Assembly (NCBI GenBank): GCA_026168455.1
Contig: CM047429.1
Span: 6,537,125 to 6,601,124 of the forward strand
Direction: 5' to 3'
DNA: 64,000 nucleotides
From: Theocolax elegans
Lineage: Eukaryota; Arthropoda; Insecta; Hymenoptera; Cerocephalidae
Position numbers and translations under genes: made by a program. The notes beneath the pieces were generated by a model, which saw only the letters and a program-made list of their open reading frames with translations, was not told where the DNA came from and searched no databases. Of the stretch, positions 48,336 through 58,370 are shown one piece after another (position 1 is the first letter of the stretch; each line of letters starts with the position of its first letter).

Positions 48336-49593
48336 CCTGGTGAGTTGCTTTCCTCCGTCGAAAGTGGCTTTACGTCGAGATTAAATAATGACATGAATTT
48401 GACTATAATAATGAATGGGATAGCTGGGGAAACCGGTCCCGTACGGCGTTCTTCGGGAGGCGGGGTGGTTTGACGGGGTGCTGGAGGGGCGTTTTGGATA
48501 GGGGCTAATAGGGGTGGGGGCAATCCGGAAAGGGTAAGGGAAGGGGTATACGGGATAGGGATAGGGACAAAATGGACGATGCGCATTGCATGGTCTTGGG
48601 AGGGGTCGTGGTACACTTGGGTAATGGGTCTGGGGAATGCGGGAAGGGGGTCGGGAGATTGCGGTGCAAGGGGTTGGGGACGGGTCACAGGGAATGGTGC
48701 TAGATGGGAATGGGACTGGGAAGTTGGTGCTGGATGGGGTTGGTGAGATGGTGCTGGATGGGGTCGGTGAGATGGTGCTGGAGGGGGCTGTGGTGCTGGA
48801 TGGGGTTGGGGTTGAGGGACTGGTGCTGGAGGAGGCGGTGGGTTCACCGGGACCTGCGGTCGCTCGCATTGCGCAGGCGGCTTTTTCGTGGCCGACCTCG
48901 GCGCCTTGGAGGTCTCTCGCCACCGGCTCCCTCGTCTGGCTCCTTCCTCTTCCCCTTGGTTGCGGGGGCCTGTGCCGCGGGACGCTTTCGCCGTAGTGGC
49001 TCGGCGTCTCCGTCACCTCCGCCCGGTACGGCACGTAACCCCGGTACCGATACCCCTCCGGACTCTTCTCTCTCTTCGGAAGCGTCCGTTGAGGCACCGG
49101 GGACGGTGGTGCTGGAGGTGTTGCTGGAGTCGGTAGCGCTGCTACGTTTTGGGGAGGTGGGTAGATCGGCGCCTCGCCCATCAGAGGTCGTCGAACTGCC
49201 GACGTTCCGCCTCTTCCTCCCCTTCCTCGTAGGCTGCTTCGCCGTTGTAACATCTGGAATAGAAATGGGATTGAGATTTACCTTTCGGGGCGGAATGTAT
49301 CGCTTAATATCCTCTATGGATATTTCAGTTCTTTTCTTTGTATCGTCATCTTCTACGATATAAACAGTAGGGGATTTAATTTCGACTACTGTTGCCGGAC
49401 CTACAAATTTCGGAGCCTGTTTGGCTGCAAAATTTTCTTCTGCAGAAGATTGGACACGATTTAATCTAACTATTTTATCTCCTATCTGGTAAGTAATATA
49501 TCTTCTATTCCTGTTATAATATTTGGCTTGCCTAGCAGTGGCTTTATCCATATGATGTTTAACTAAATCGTGAAGAGCTGGAAGTCTCTTCAT
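48335..49593 (-). pseudogene. Integrase C-terminal domain and tail, second copy
   Basis: From 49593: KRLPALHDLVKHHMDKATARQA, the SH3-like beta domain (RYITYQIGDKIVRLNRVQSS, KFVGPATVVEIKSPTVYI) and IKRYIPPRKVN, the common end of gypsy integrases. A disordered tail follows with an AT-hook-like RRRGRPRK near residues 232-239. A frame change then leads to a long Pro/Ser/Thr tail with repeated HPAPS units, to about 48335. This copy is separated from its catalytic core by a frame change at about 49620. Confidence 0.75.
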
Positions 49594-49653
49594 ACGATCT
49601 GACCACTTTTCTGAGTCTTCAGGAAGGATAGGAATGGGATTTTCGAGGTGTTT

Positions 49654-50370
49654 TCAGATTAGGATGGATGGTTCCGGATTTCTACCCAAATTCATAAACG
49701 CTGGTGTTGTTTTAAGCGACGAGTGAATCGTTGTATTTAAAGCGAAACAAAATTCCTTTAAATGCAGATCCCACTCTTTATGATCTTCAGCTAAAAAGCT
49801 GTTAATCATAGGCTTTAAATTACGGTTTACTCGCTCTACCGGATTCGCTTGGGGTCTATAAGGCGGTGTGGTAGTTTGCTTAATACCGTAAGCAGCTAAG
49901 CGTTCAGACATTAATTTATTGGCAAATTCAGTCCCATTATCTGTCAACAAAAACTTAGGGCATCCCCATCGGTTTATGATCAAATCTTCAAAAGCTTGCC
50001 ATACACTTTTAGCGTCTGCCTTTCTAAGTGGCTGAATTTCTACGTAACGAGTGAATAAATCTTCAAAAACAATTACGTATCTGAAACCTCGTTTAGATTT
50101 TGGCTTCGGGCCCATAATATCGGCAGCCACAACTTTCCATGGTCCCTCGATATTTCTTTCGCCCATTAGCCCTGCCGGGGGCAATTGGCAACTTTTGTGG
50201 ATTTGACATTGATGACACGATCGGACATAACAAGAGGTATCGTAAAAATAACCTGGCCAATAATAATAAGTCGCAAGACGTGCGCATTGCATGGTCTTGG
50301 GAGGGGTCGTGGTACACTTGGGTAATGGGTCTGGGGAATGCGGGAAGGGGGTCGGGAGATTGCGGCGCAA
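49654..50370 (-). pseudogene. Partial integrase core, duplicated copy
   Basis: 238 codons whose first 30 come from the proline-rich tail of the other copy, fused at the duplication junction (about 50281). Then ARLATYYYWPGYF, CYVRSCHQCQ (the CC half of the zinc site) and the full core: AADIMGPKPKSKRG, LTDNGTEFANK and NPVERVNRN, i.e. D, D-35-E. The HH half of the zinc site is missing. Product of the tandem duplication, so probably not functional even if real. Confidence 0.85.
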
Positions 50371-50400
50371 GGGGTTGGGGACGGGTCACAGGGAATGGTG

Positions 50401-51290
50401 CTAGATGGGAATGGGACTGGGAAGTTGGTGCTGGATGGGGTTGGTGAGATGGTGCTGGATGGGGTGGTGAGATGGTGCTGGAGGGGGCTGTGGTGCTGGA
50501 TGGGGTTGGGGTTGAGGGACTGGTGCTGGAGGAGGCGGTGGGTTCACCGGGACCTGCGGTCGCTCGCATTGCGCAGGCGGCTTTCGTGGCCGACCTCGGC
50601 GCCTTGGAGGTCTCTCGCCACCGGCTCCCTCGTCTGGCTCCTTCCTCTTCCCCTTGGTTTGCGGGGGCCTGTGCCGCGGGACGCTTTCGCCGTAGTGGCT
50701 CGGCGTCTCCGTCACCTCCGCCCGGTACGGCACGTAACCCCGGTACCGATACCCCTCCGGACTCTTCTCTCTCTTCGGAAGCGTCCGTTGAGGCACCGGG
50801 GACGGTGGTGCTGGAGGTGTTGCTGGAGTCGGTAGCGCTGCTACGTTTTGGGGAGGTGGGTAGATCGGCGCCTCGCCCATCAGAGGTCGTCGAACTGCCG
50901 ACGTTCCGCCTCTTCCTCCCTTCCTCGTAGGCTGCTTCGCCGTTGTAACATCTGGAATAGAAATGGGATTGAGATTTACCTTTCGGGGCGGAATGTATCG
51001 CTTAATATCCTCTATGATATTTCAGTTCTTTTCTTTGTATCGTCATCTTCTACGATATAAACAGTAGGGGATTTAATTTCGACTACTGTTGCCGGACCTA
51101 CAAATTTCGGAGCCTGTTTGGCTGCAAAATTTTCTTCTGCAGAAGATTGGACACGATTTAATCTAACTATTTTATCTCCTATCTGGTAAGTAATATATCT
51201 TCTATTCCTGTTATAATATTTGGCTTGCCTAGCAGTGGCTTTATCCATATGATGTTTAACTAAATCGTGAAGAGCTGGAAGTCTCTTCAT
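50401..51290 (-). pseudogene. Integrase C-terminal domain and tail, first copy
   Basis: Same layout as the downstream copy: 51290-51012 has RLPALHDLVKHH to KKRTEIS, then single-base indels, then a frame (50880-50401) with RPPRRRGRPRKPPAQ (AT-hook-like) and Pro-rich repeats. Indels relative to the other copy fall mostly in homopolymers. Confidence 0.75.
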
Positions 51291-51355
51291 ACGATCTGAC
51301 CACTTTTCTGAGTCTTCAGGAAGGATAGGAATGGGATTTTCGAGGTGTTTTCAGA

Positions 51356-52075
51356 TTAGGATGGATGGTTCCGGATTTCTACCCAATTCATAAACGCTGG
51401 TGTTGTTTTAAGCGACGAGTGAATCGTTGTATTTAAAGCGAAACAAAATTCCTTTAAATGCAGATCCCACTCTTTATGATCTTCAGCTAAAAAGCTGTTA
51501 ATCATAGGCTTTAAATTACGGTTTACTCGCTCTACCGGATTCGCTTGGGGTCTATAAGGCGGTGTGGTAGTTTGCTTAATACCGTAAGCAGCTAAGCGTT
51601 CAGACATTAATTTATTGGCAAATTCAGTCCCATTATCTGTCAACAAAAACTTAGGGCATCCCCATCGGTTTATGATCAAATCTTCAAAAGCTTGCCATAC
51701 ACTTTTAGCGTCTGCCTTTCTAAGTGGCTGAATTTCTACGTAACGAGTGAATAAATCTTCAAAAACAATTACGTATCTGAAACCTCGTTTAGATTTTGGC
51801 TTCGGGCCCATAATATCGGCAGCCACAACTTTCCATGGTCCCTCGATATTTCTTTCGCCCATTAGCCCTGCCGGGGGCAATTGGCAACTTTTGTGGATTT
51901 GACATTGATGACACGATCGAACATAACAAGAGGTATCGTAAAAATAACCTGGCCAATAATAATAAGTCGCAAGACGTGCGTAAGTTTTTTCTATGCCTAA
52001 ATGTCCTGATTGAGAAGTATTATGGGCTTCGAAAGAGCTTGGGGTCTGTTTGATGCTGGAAGAACTAATTTCCAC
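51356..52075 (-). CDS. Integrase zinc site and catalytic core
   Basis: 239 codons. The zinc site is complete: EAHNTSQSGHLGIEKTY gives the two His and CYVRSCHQCQ the two Cys. Core: VVAADIMGPKPKSKRGFRYV (D), LLTDNGTEFANKLMSERL (D), NPVERVNRNLKP (E), D-35-E. It overlaps the end of the pol frame (51997) in another frame; a single-base change near 52050 splits what should be one pol polyprotein. Another base change near 51388 cuts it from the C-terminal domain. Integrase inserts the cDNA. Confidence 0.9.
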   Translation of the reverse strand: MEISSSSIKQTPSSFEAHNTSQSGHLGIEKTYARLATYYYWPGYFYDTSCYVRSCHQCQIHKSCQLPPAGLMGERNIEGPWKVVAADIMGPKPKSKRGFRYVIVFEDLFTRYVEIQPLRKADAKSVWQAFEDLIINRWGCPKFLLTDNGTEFANKLMSERLAAYGIKQTTTPPYRPQANPVERVNRNLKPMINSFLAEDHKEWDLHLKEFCFALNTTIHSSLKTTPAFMNWVEIRNHPS

Positions 52076-54508
52076 GCATCCAAATCAGGGAACAATGGAT
52101 CGACTAATGGGTTTGGACGATGTGCGTAAAGAAAACCACTCTCGATTTTAAAATCGGGATACTTAGCTGGAAATTTCCGTACGTTCTCCATTTTTCGTAT
52201 GTACCATGGATCATCTATGTGAGTCGGAACTACAGCTGCTACTTCTGACTCTTCCCACGCTCTTGATAAAGCGTCCGGAACTTGATGCAAAGCACCTTTA
52301 CGATGTACAAATTTGATATCGTAATTTTGTAGCGCTGTATTCCATCGTGACAGTCGGCCTGCAGGGTCTTTGAGATTATTTAACCATAAAAGACTGAAAT
52401 GGTCTGTTATTACGGTAAACTGTTCTCCTTGAAGATACCCTTTAAGCCTATCTGCTGACCACAGAACCGCTAAACACTCTTTTTCAGTTACAGTGTAATT
52501 GCGTTCTGCTTTGGTCATTGTTCTACTCACATAGTAGATTGGATGTTCCTCCCCATCAATTACCTGCGTAAGCACACCTGCTATCGCGTAATTGCTTGCG
52601 TCCGTCTGCAACGTAAAGGGTAATGTGAGATTGGGTCGTGCTAGAATGGGTGCTTGAGTAAGGGATATTTTCAGTTTTTCAAAGGCTGTTTGTTGCTCTG
52701 CATCCCAGTGCCAACGAACACCTTTTCTAGTTAACTGAGTAAGGGGATTTTTTATTTCGGATAGATTCGGAATAAACCGGGAATACCATCCGATCATCCC
52801 TAGGAATCTGCGGAGTTGCTTGAGGTTTTTGGGTGCTGGATATTCGATTACGGGTTTAGTTTTGTCGGGATCAGTACACAGACCATGTTCATTTACAACA
52901 TAACCAAGATATTTTACTTCGGCACAGCAAAATTCTGACTTATCTCGATTAAGTTGTAAATTCACTTCTTTTAACGCCTTCAGTACTTTACTTGACCAGA
53001 AAACATGATCTTTAAACGTTTGGGTCACAATAATTATATCGTCTAAGTACACGAAAACATGTGGTTCCCAATCTGGTTTGATTAGTTTTTCCATGATCTT
53101 TTGGAAAGTAGCTGGAGCGTTTGTTAAGCCGTAGGGCATTCTCTTGAAGTGGTGTAGGCCTCGTCCCGGTATGCCAAATGCAGTTATTTCTTTACTGCCT
53201 TCTTCCAGTAAAATCTGATGATAAGCTTGCGACAAATCTAATTTTGAGATATACTTTGCTCCTCTTAACTTATCTAGTATATCATCCATATTTTTCAATG
53301 GATAAGCAAATCTTTTTGTTACTTTATTGACCTGCCGATAGTCAATACAAAATCGGTATTTGCCGTCAGCTTTTGGGACTATTACTGGGCAACTACACCA
53401 AGGACTCTCTGATGGTTCTATTATGTCTTCCTTTAACATACGGTCTACCTCTTCTTGCCCTGCTTTCAACATCTTTGCTGAGTACTTCCTCATCCTTTGT
53501 CTTATAGGCTCGTGACCCTGGACATCTATTTTGTGGTAAGCCAAAGTTGTCGCACCAAGTGTTTTCGGGGTTTTCGGGATAAGACTCTCTAGAATCTTTT
53601 TTATTTCTTTTTCCTCTTCTTCTGACGCTTGACGAAGGCCATCTATACTAGCTAGTGCTGGAAGGTAGCTGGGATCTTGCCCATAGGGATAAAACTGATG
53701 AACCTCCCCTGCTGGTGTCCACCATGTGTCATTTCCGAAGTCTATCTTGAGTTCAAATAACCGTTTGAAATCAATTCCCAAGATACACTCGTACTGCAGT
53801 CCGTCTGCTACTCGGAAAGGTAAGGTTTTCTCAATTCCATCGATACTAACCGTTCCGTCTAATTTTCCTTCCACAGGAACTGATATCCCATTGGCTACGC
53901 TTACGGCGCCCTTGCAAGGTTTAAATTTCCCGCTAAACTGTTTTCCTAACCCTTTTCCTATATAGGAATAAACAGATCCGGCGTCTAAAAGTCCTATCAT
54001 CTTTCTTCCGTTTAGTTCTATCGAGAAAAGCAACCTAGGCTCAAGCTTACCTAACGGATGCCTTTGGATGAGTGAATCTGGTGATAAGACAGCGGTTGAA
54101 AACATATTTTCTACTACGCTGTTATTCGACATATCTCCCGATTCATCCGACAGTTTAACTATTTTTACCGCTGGTGCTGGAGAGGAATTTTTCCTTTTCT
54201 TTTTGGGTGCTGGATGGGAATTTTCTTGGGTTGTGGAGGGTGCTAGAGAGGAATTTTTCCTTTTCTTTTTGGGTGCTGGATGGGAATTTTCTTGTTTTTT
54301 GTATGGTGCTGGATGGGCTTTTTCGGTATTCATAATTGGTGCTGGAGAGAAAATTTTTAATCTTTTTGGATTCATGGAACCTGTTTTCTTTCTCTTATTT
54401 GGATTTGCTGGAAATTTGGTAGTTTTGGAGTCTACTATAACGTTTTCTACCAAGGAGGACACATTGACTCCTACTGGTTCCTCCGCGAGTCGTTTCCCGC
54501 CGGTCTAG
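51997..54508 (-). CDS. pol: pol: protease, reverse transcriptase, RNase H
   Basis: Open from the stop at 54508; 821 codons from a GTG at 54462, with no ATG needed if entered by frameshift. N-terminus: lysine-rich repeats with PKKKRK at residues 64-69 and 86-91. Protease: KMIGLLDAGSVYSYIGKG near residue 160 (D-A-G instead of D-S/T-G) and ECILGIDF. RT: KYRFCIDYRQVNKVTKRF, SKLDLSQAYHQIL, KRMPYGLTNAPATF and YLDD near residue 472. RNase H: TDASNYAIAGVLTQ, TEKECLAVLW, ITDHFSLLWL. Ends at 51997 by frame change into the integrase frame. Acts in cytoplasmic particles to copy RNA into DNA. Confidence 0.93.
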
Positions 54509-54566
54509 GAACTTTACACGTTGGACAATTTCGCTTCAATGTGTTTTTTCTACCACACCCTCTGCA
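54471..54566 (-). CDS. Zinc-knuckle end of Gag in a shifted frame, with slippery site
   Basis: One frame before the gag end, the sense strand encodes CRGCGRKNTLKRNCPTCK, a C-x2-C-x9-C-x2-C zinc site, ending at TAG 54473-54471. Inside it GGGAAAC (54498-54492) sits in phase G GGA AAC, the classical -1 slippery heptamer, and a -1 shift enters exactly the pol frame. The knuckle frame is reached from gag only if one more C is present in the CCCC run at 54581-54578; this suggests a one-base loss in sequence or assembly. Confidence 0.65.
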   Translation of the reverse strand, partial: CRGCGRKNTLKRNCPTCKVPRPAGNDSRRNQ

Positions 54567-56842
54567 AGAATTGTAGTGGGGCTATCTGTCCCGGTTTTCT
54601 GTTCTCCATTATTACTATTTCCAGCTGGGGCCTGTTTGTTCTTCTCATTTGGCCCTTTTCCATTTTGATTTGTTCCGTTTCGCTTTTTATTATACGATTT
54701 TCTATTATTTCCTTTGGGGTTATACGACGGGGGGTTTGAGGGTGCTGGAGGTTGCTGTAAGGCGGCAGCAGGTGCCTCTTCGTGCGTAGTGCCTGCATCA
54801 CTGGCATTCCCAGTGATTGCAGCAGTTTTACCAGACTTTTTCACTTTTACTGGTTCGTACGCGGAGTTGAAGAGTTGCTCGTCGTCTTCTATTGGCGGAG
54901 GACGGTAGAGTGTGTCTTGGCGTTTGCGTGCTTCTTCCTTCTTTCCTAGCAACTGCAATTCCAAAAACGATGAAAATTGGTCTTTGTCAATTCTTCGCCT
55001 ATAATCTGGATGTAGATTATCGTATGTGATCGCTAATTGTTCGCCAAGGGGCATTGGAGGTTTCAACTGATCCAATAAGTTACGGAATTTCGAAAGATAT
55101 GTCGAAATATCTTCTTGCGGTCCCTGTGTTCTTACCATTATCCTTTTTCTTACTTGATATTGTAAGTCTTCTTTACAATATTGGAGTCTGAATGCTTGTT
55201 GAAAGTCTTCCAATATCAACCCATTGCGATGTTCTCTGCGAAACCAACACCAGACATCTTCATCCAGTACTACTGGCAATGACCTAGTGATGTCATCCAT
55301 AGTCAATTGGTATGAGCGTGCACATTCCGTCAAATTTACTAGGAATGACTCTGGATCGTTCCTTTTATCACCTTTAAATTCAATATGCCATTGTTTCAGA
55401 ATTTCGCTGACACGTTTTTCTCTTTGGAAGGTCGAATTATCCAAAAGTGATCCTTCTCGCCTGGTGCTTGACTGGGGGTAGGGTTGGGAATAATTGTAGG
55501 GATATTGTCTAAAATTATTTTGTGATGGTGCTGGAGGAATATTATATTGGGATTGTGGCATAACTGGAGGCTGTCGTTCGAGGTTAGGATTAGATGAACT
55601 AGTATAATTTCGTGGGAATTGCTGGACGGTTCTAGGATTTTCCTGTTGCTGGAAGGAATTGTTTTGGGTGTAAGAAGGCTGCTGGATCGGTTCACGTTGA
55701 TCGTAATACTGTCGTTCATTTCCTATTCGGTACCTCGTTTCGTTCGAACTACTCGTTGCAGGTATTGGTCTTTCACAATTTCTCGTGAATTCATCACTAA
55801 ATCTCACTCCTTGTGTCCTATTACCCGCCTGAGAGTAGATTGGAAATGTTCTATTCTCCAGATCCTCCTCCGTTATCTGTGGAACATGTGATTCATGGCT
55901 TTGAACATTTCGCGGAAGATTGATTGTATTTGGATTTCTCGGCCTCGGGGTTGGTGGTGATCTCATGTTATCTGTGTTTGTGTTAGTTGCCACAAACTGT
56001 CTAATTTGCAAATACGATGTTTGATCATATCCGCCTGCATTTCCCGAATTAAAACTCGCACTTAAAAATTGTCTATCTTGAAATCTAAATTGAACCTGAT
56101 CTGCCGCGTTTTGTTCATTTTGTCTATGTTCTATCACATTTCCGTGTGCTGGATGTTGGGTGGATTGCGCGCATGGGAGATTAATACTATTACTATGTAA
56201 ATTATAATTATTATCTGGGTGCTGGAGGGGTTCTGACGTTGAAGTGGGCAATGGGAAGTTCAAATGTAATCTAACATTAGCATTTGTCGTTACCACATTT
56301 TCTCCGCCAATCAGTGCTGTCGAATTCCGCGAATTGCTGAAAGTTAACGGATCTGCATATGGTCCCAATGTTTGACCTGTCGGCAATTGCCCATGAATAC
56401 GTGGGTAAGCACCACTGTGCACTTCCATGTTATCCATTGGTACCGTAGGATTTCCCGCTGTAATTCCCCTACTTACTGGCCTCATGATGGACGGATTCCT
56501 CCATGTGCCAGCTAAGTAATTTTCCCCTTCCGAGGTTAAATTCAAATTTCTATTACCGGGTATATCCAATGGAACGAAATTCGCCTCGTCTACTTCCGGA
56601 TCCCAATATGCCGCCGCTAACCCGAAACATTTCCGTGTTTCATATCTTTTAACTCGATTTCTTATATTATACATGGAATCTGTGGCGTTTAAATTTTTTA
56701 GATCGGCATATTGTAGTATTTCTTGATTACTACAATGAAAAACATTTTGCCGTATCCGCTGGATGCCCTCTTCCAACGATAACCTAGTATAATTCTCCTC
56801 TGCCAACGTATGCAGAGTCAAACTTCCATTTAGTTCTGACAT
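54536..56842 (-). CDS. gag: gag of gypsy element 2
   Basis: 768 codons from ATG 56842. N-terminal 100 residues are helical with a charged RIRNRVKRYETRK-like stretch. A long Asn/Gln/Pro-rich disordered middle follows (about 100-480). The capsid-like part starts near residue 490: WHIEFKGDKRNDPESFLVNL, then EDVWCWFRREHRN and YLSKFRNLLDQLKPPMPLGE, which is typical of insect Ty3/gypsy gag. The C-terminus is basic and Asn/Gly-rich (NNRKSYNKKRNGTNQNGKG), suited to RNA binding. It ends just as the zinc-knuckle frame begins. Forms the particle shell. Confidence 0.88.
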   Translation of the reverse strand: MSELNGSLTLHTLAEENYTRLSLEEGIQRIRQNVFHCSNQEILQYADLKNLNATDSMYNIRNRVKRYETRKCFGLAAAYWDPEVDEANFVPLDIPGNRNLNLTSEGENYLAGTWRNPSIMRPVSRGITAGNPTVPMDNMEVHSGAYPRIHGQLPTGQTLGPYADPLTFSNSRNSTALIGGENVVTTNANVRLHLNFPLPTSTSEPLQHPDNNYNLHSNSINLPCAQSTQHPAHGNVIEHRQNEQNAADQVQFRFQDRQFLSASFNSGNAGGYDQTSYLQIRQFVATNTNTDNMRSPPTPRPRNPNTINLPRNVQSHESHVPQITEEDLENRTFPIYSQAGNRTQGVRFSDEFTRNCERPIPATSSSNETRYRIGNERQYYDQREPIQQPSYTQNNSFQQQENPRTVQQFPRNYTSSSNPNLERQPPVMPQSQYNIPPAPSQNNFRQYPYNYSQPYPQSSTRREGSLLDNSTFQREKRVSEILKQWHIEFKGDKRNDPESFLVNLTECARSYQLTMDDITRSLPVVLDEDVWCWFRREHRNGLILEDFQQAFRLQYCKEDLQYQVRKRIMVRTQGPQEDISTYLSKFRNLLDQLKPPMPLGEQLAITYDNLHPDYRRRIDKDQFSSFLELQLLGKKEEARKRQDTLYRPPPIEDDEQLFNSAYEPVKVKKSGKTAAITGNASDAGTTHEEAPAAALQQPPAPSNPPSYNPKGNNRKSYNKKRNGTNQNGKGPNEKNKQAPAGNSNNGEQKTGTDSPTTILAEGVVEKTH

Positions 56843-58352
56843 TTTGAGGATTTCTTAGGACACGTAAATTAATTCACGCTATTTCGTCAAAAAAAAATTT
56901 TAATTACTAAGTGCAGCTCAATACAACTTGTAGTCAATCACAAAAAAAAATTAAATTTATTTCTAAACAGCTCAATTGTAGCTTAATTTCTTAAAAAAAA
57001 CAAAATTTTGACTTAATAATTAATTAAAATTATGCAAGCATAAAATTATCAAATTGCTTTAATTTTAAGCAAACTAATTTATGAGCAAGCAAATAAAAAT
57101 AATAACAAAACTAGATTTTAGTTATTAAGCAATTAAAATTATATAACACACTAACAAGTCAGTATTGTTAATTTCAGCGCACAAAAAGCCAAAAGCAAAA
57201 AAAAAGAAATTTGTTAAATTATTTTTGTCGATACTGTTATGACCATATTTATCAACAAAAACTAATTAAGTACCTACGCAAGAATTCACAACAATGAACT
57301 TGAGTGAAAGGCAAGCGTATAAGTGAATAATTTACAAGCCAAGCTTGAAATATTTAAGCGTATTGGGTATATATGGGTATATATGGTGCTGGATTAGGTT
57401 ACAATGGTGTTAGATGGGTTACGACTCTTAAAAAGATATATATACAATGCAAATAAATAGTGAAATGTTACTTGTTAATGCAATTTCAAAATTAATAAGC
57501 GTACAGCAATTAAATATTACTATCTTAACACTGTATAACTGTATATACACTTGGTTGGCTATCGTGCTCAATATTTGAAGGGTCGAATTTTGTTCAAAAA
57601 TAAATTAAATTGAATATAATTTTGGTGGCTATAGGTTCTAATTAACTCAAAGAATGCTTATTTACAATAAAAAACTCAATTTAATTGCAAACAAAAATTT
57701 TCACAAAAATTACTTGTTGAGTAAATCAAGTAACTGCGATATTTGCTATTTGTCCCTTGAATTTATTACTACAGGGTACAATATTAACTTTGACTGCTAA
57801 TTTTTAACAATAATTAATTGTAATAAACTTAAAAAAAAAACATTTTCCTTACTTTTCTTTTTCTAAGTTGAGAACGTAGCTTGAAATGAAAATTTACTAA
57901 GTACTTATTCGTACTCCAAAATTCTCATACTCATTTAACTTTTAATATAATTTAATTTTACAAACTTCAAAAAGCCATTAAACAAAATCAAATATTTTGG
58001 AGCTAGAAGGGAATAAACTAATTACAAAATTTATATTTGTAAAGGGAGAAACAAAATTATTGCTGTTATATGCAAAAAAGAACAATATGCAGAAAAAAAT
58101 TTCAAACCAAATAATATGGAATAGACTCACCGAATTTTGTAGATAATTCACTAACATCAACAATTTCTATTAACCAAACTTGAATTTATTACAAAAAATC
58201 AAAATCTGGTTACACGTGGTCGAAATTAAAATGGCCGTCCAAAACCACTTTCGACGCTTCCTCTGTGTGTGCGCAATATGGCGGATTAATACTCATGAAA
58301 AAAAAATCCCACGATCCCACGAAAGTCCACGATCACAATTTTTTTTCGGATC
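56843..58352 (-). promoter_or_regulatory. 5' leader of gypsy element 2
   Basis: About 1.5 kb of AT-rich, non-coding sequence between PBS and gag, expected to hold packaging and translation signals. One TCCAGCACC copy lies at about 57386. The TTWGT hairpins of element 1 were not found here. Confidence 0.7.
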
Positions 58353-58370
58353 AAAAAGTCACGGTCGCCA
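58353..58370 (-). promoter_or_regulatory. Primer binding site
   Basis: The sense strand reads TGGCGACCGTGACTTTTT directly after the 5' LTR. TGGCGACCGTGA is, as I recall, the arginine-tRNA-type PBS of several insect gypsy elements. Confidence 0.85.

Larger units (their letters stand above)
48580..51980. repeat. Internal tandem duplication, unit about 1.70 kb
   Basis: 48580-50280 and 50281-51976 are nearly the same. Junction and both ends share TGCG. Differences are nearly all one-base changes in homopolymers (for example GGGTTGCG or GGTTTGCG) and indels. One unit runs from the integrase zinc-site region to the proline-rich tail. Confidence 0.9.

Noticed and set aside
48637..50930. Long + strand ORFs opposite the integrase tail
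   Set aside because: They are antisense shadows of the Pro-rich repetitive tail; their Gly/Trp-rich composition comes from the same repeat.
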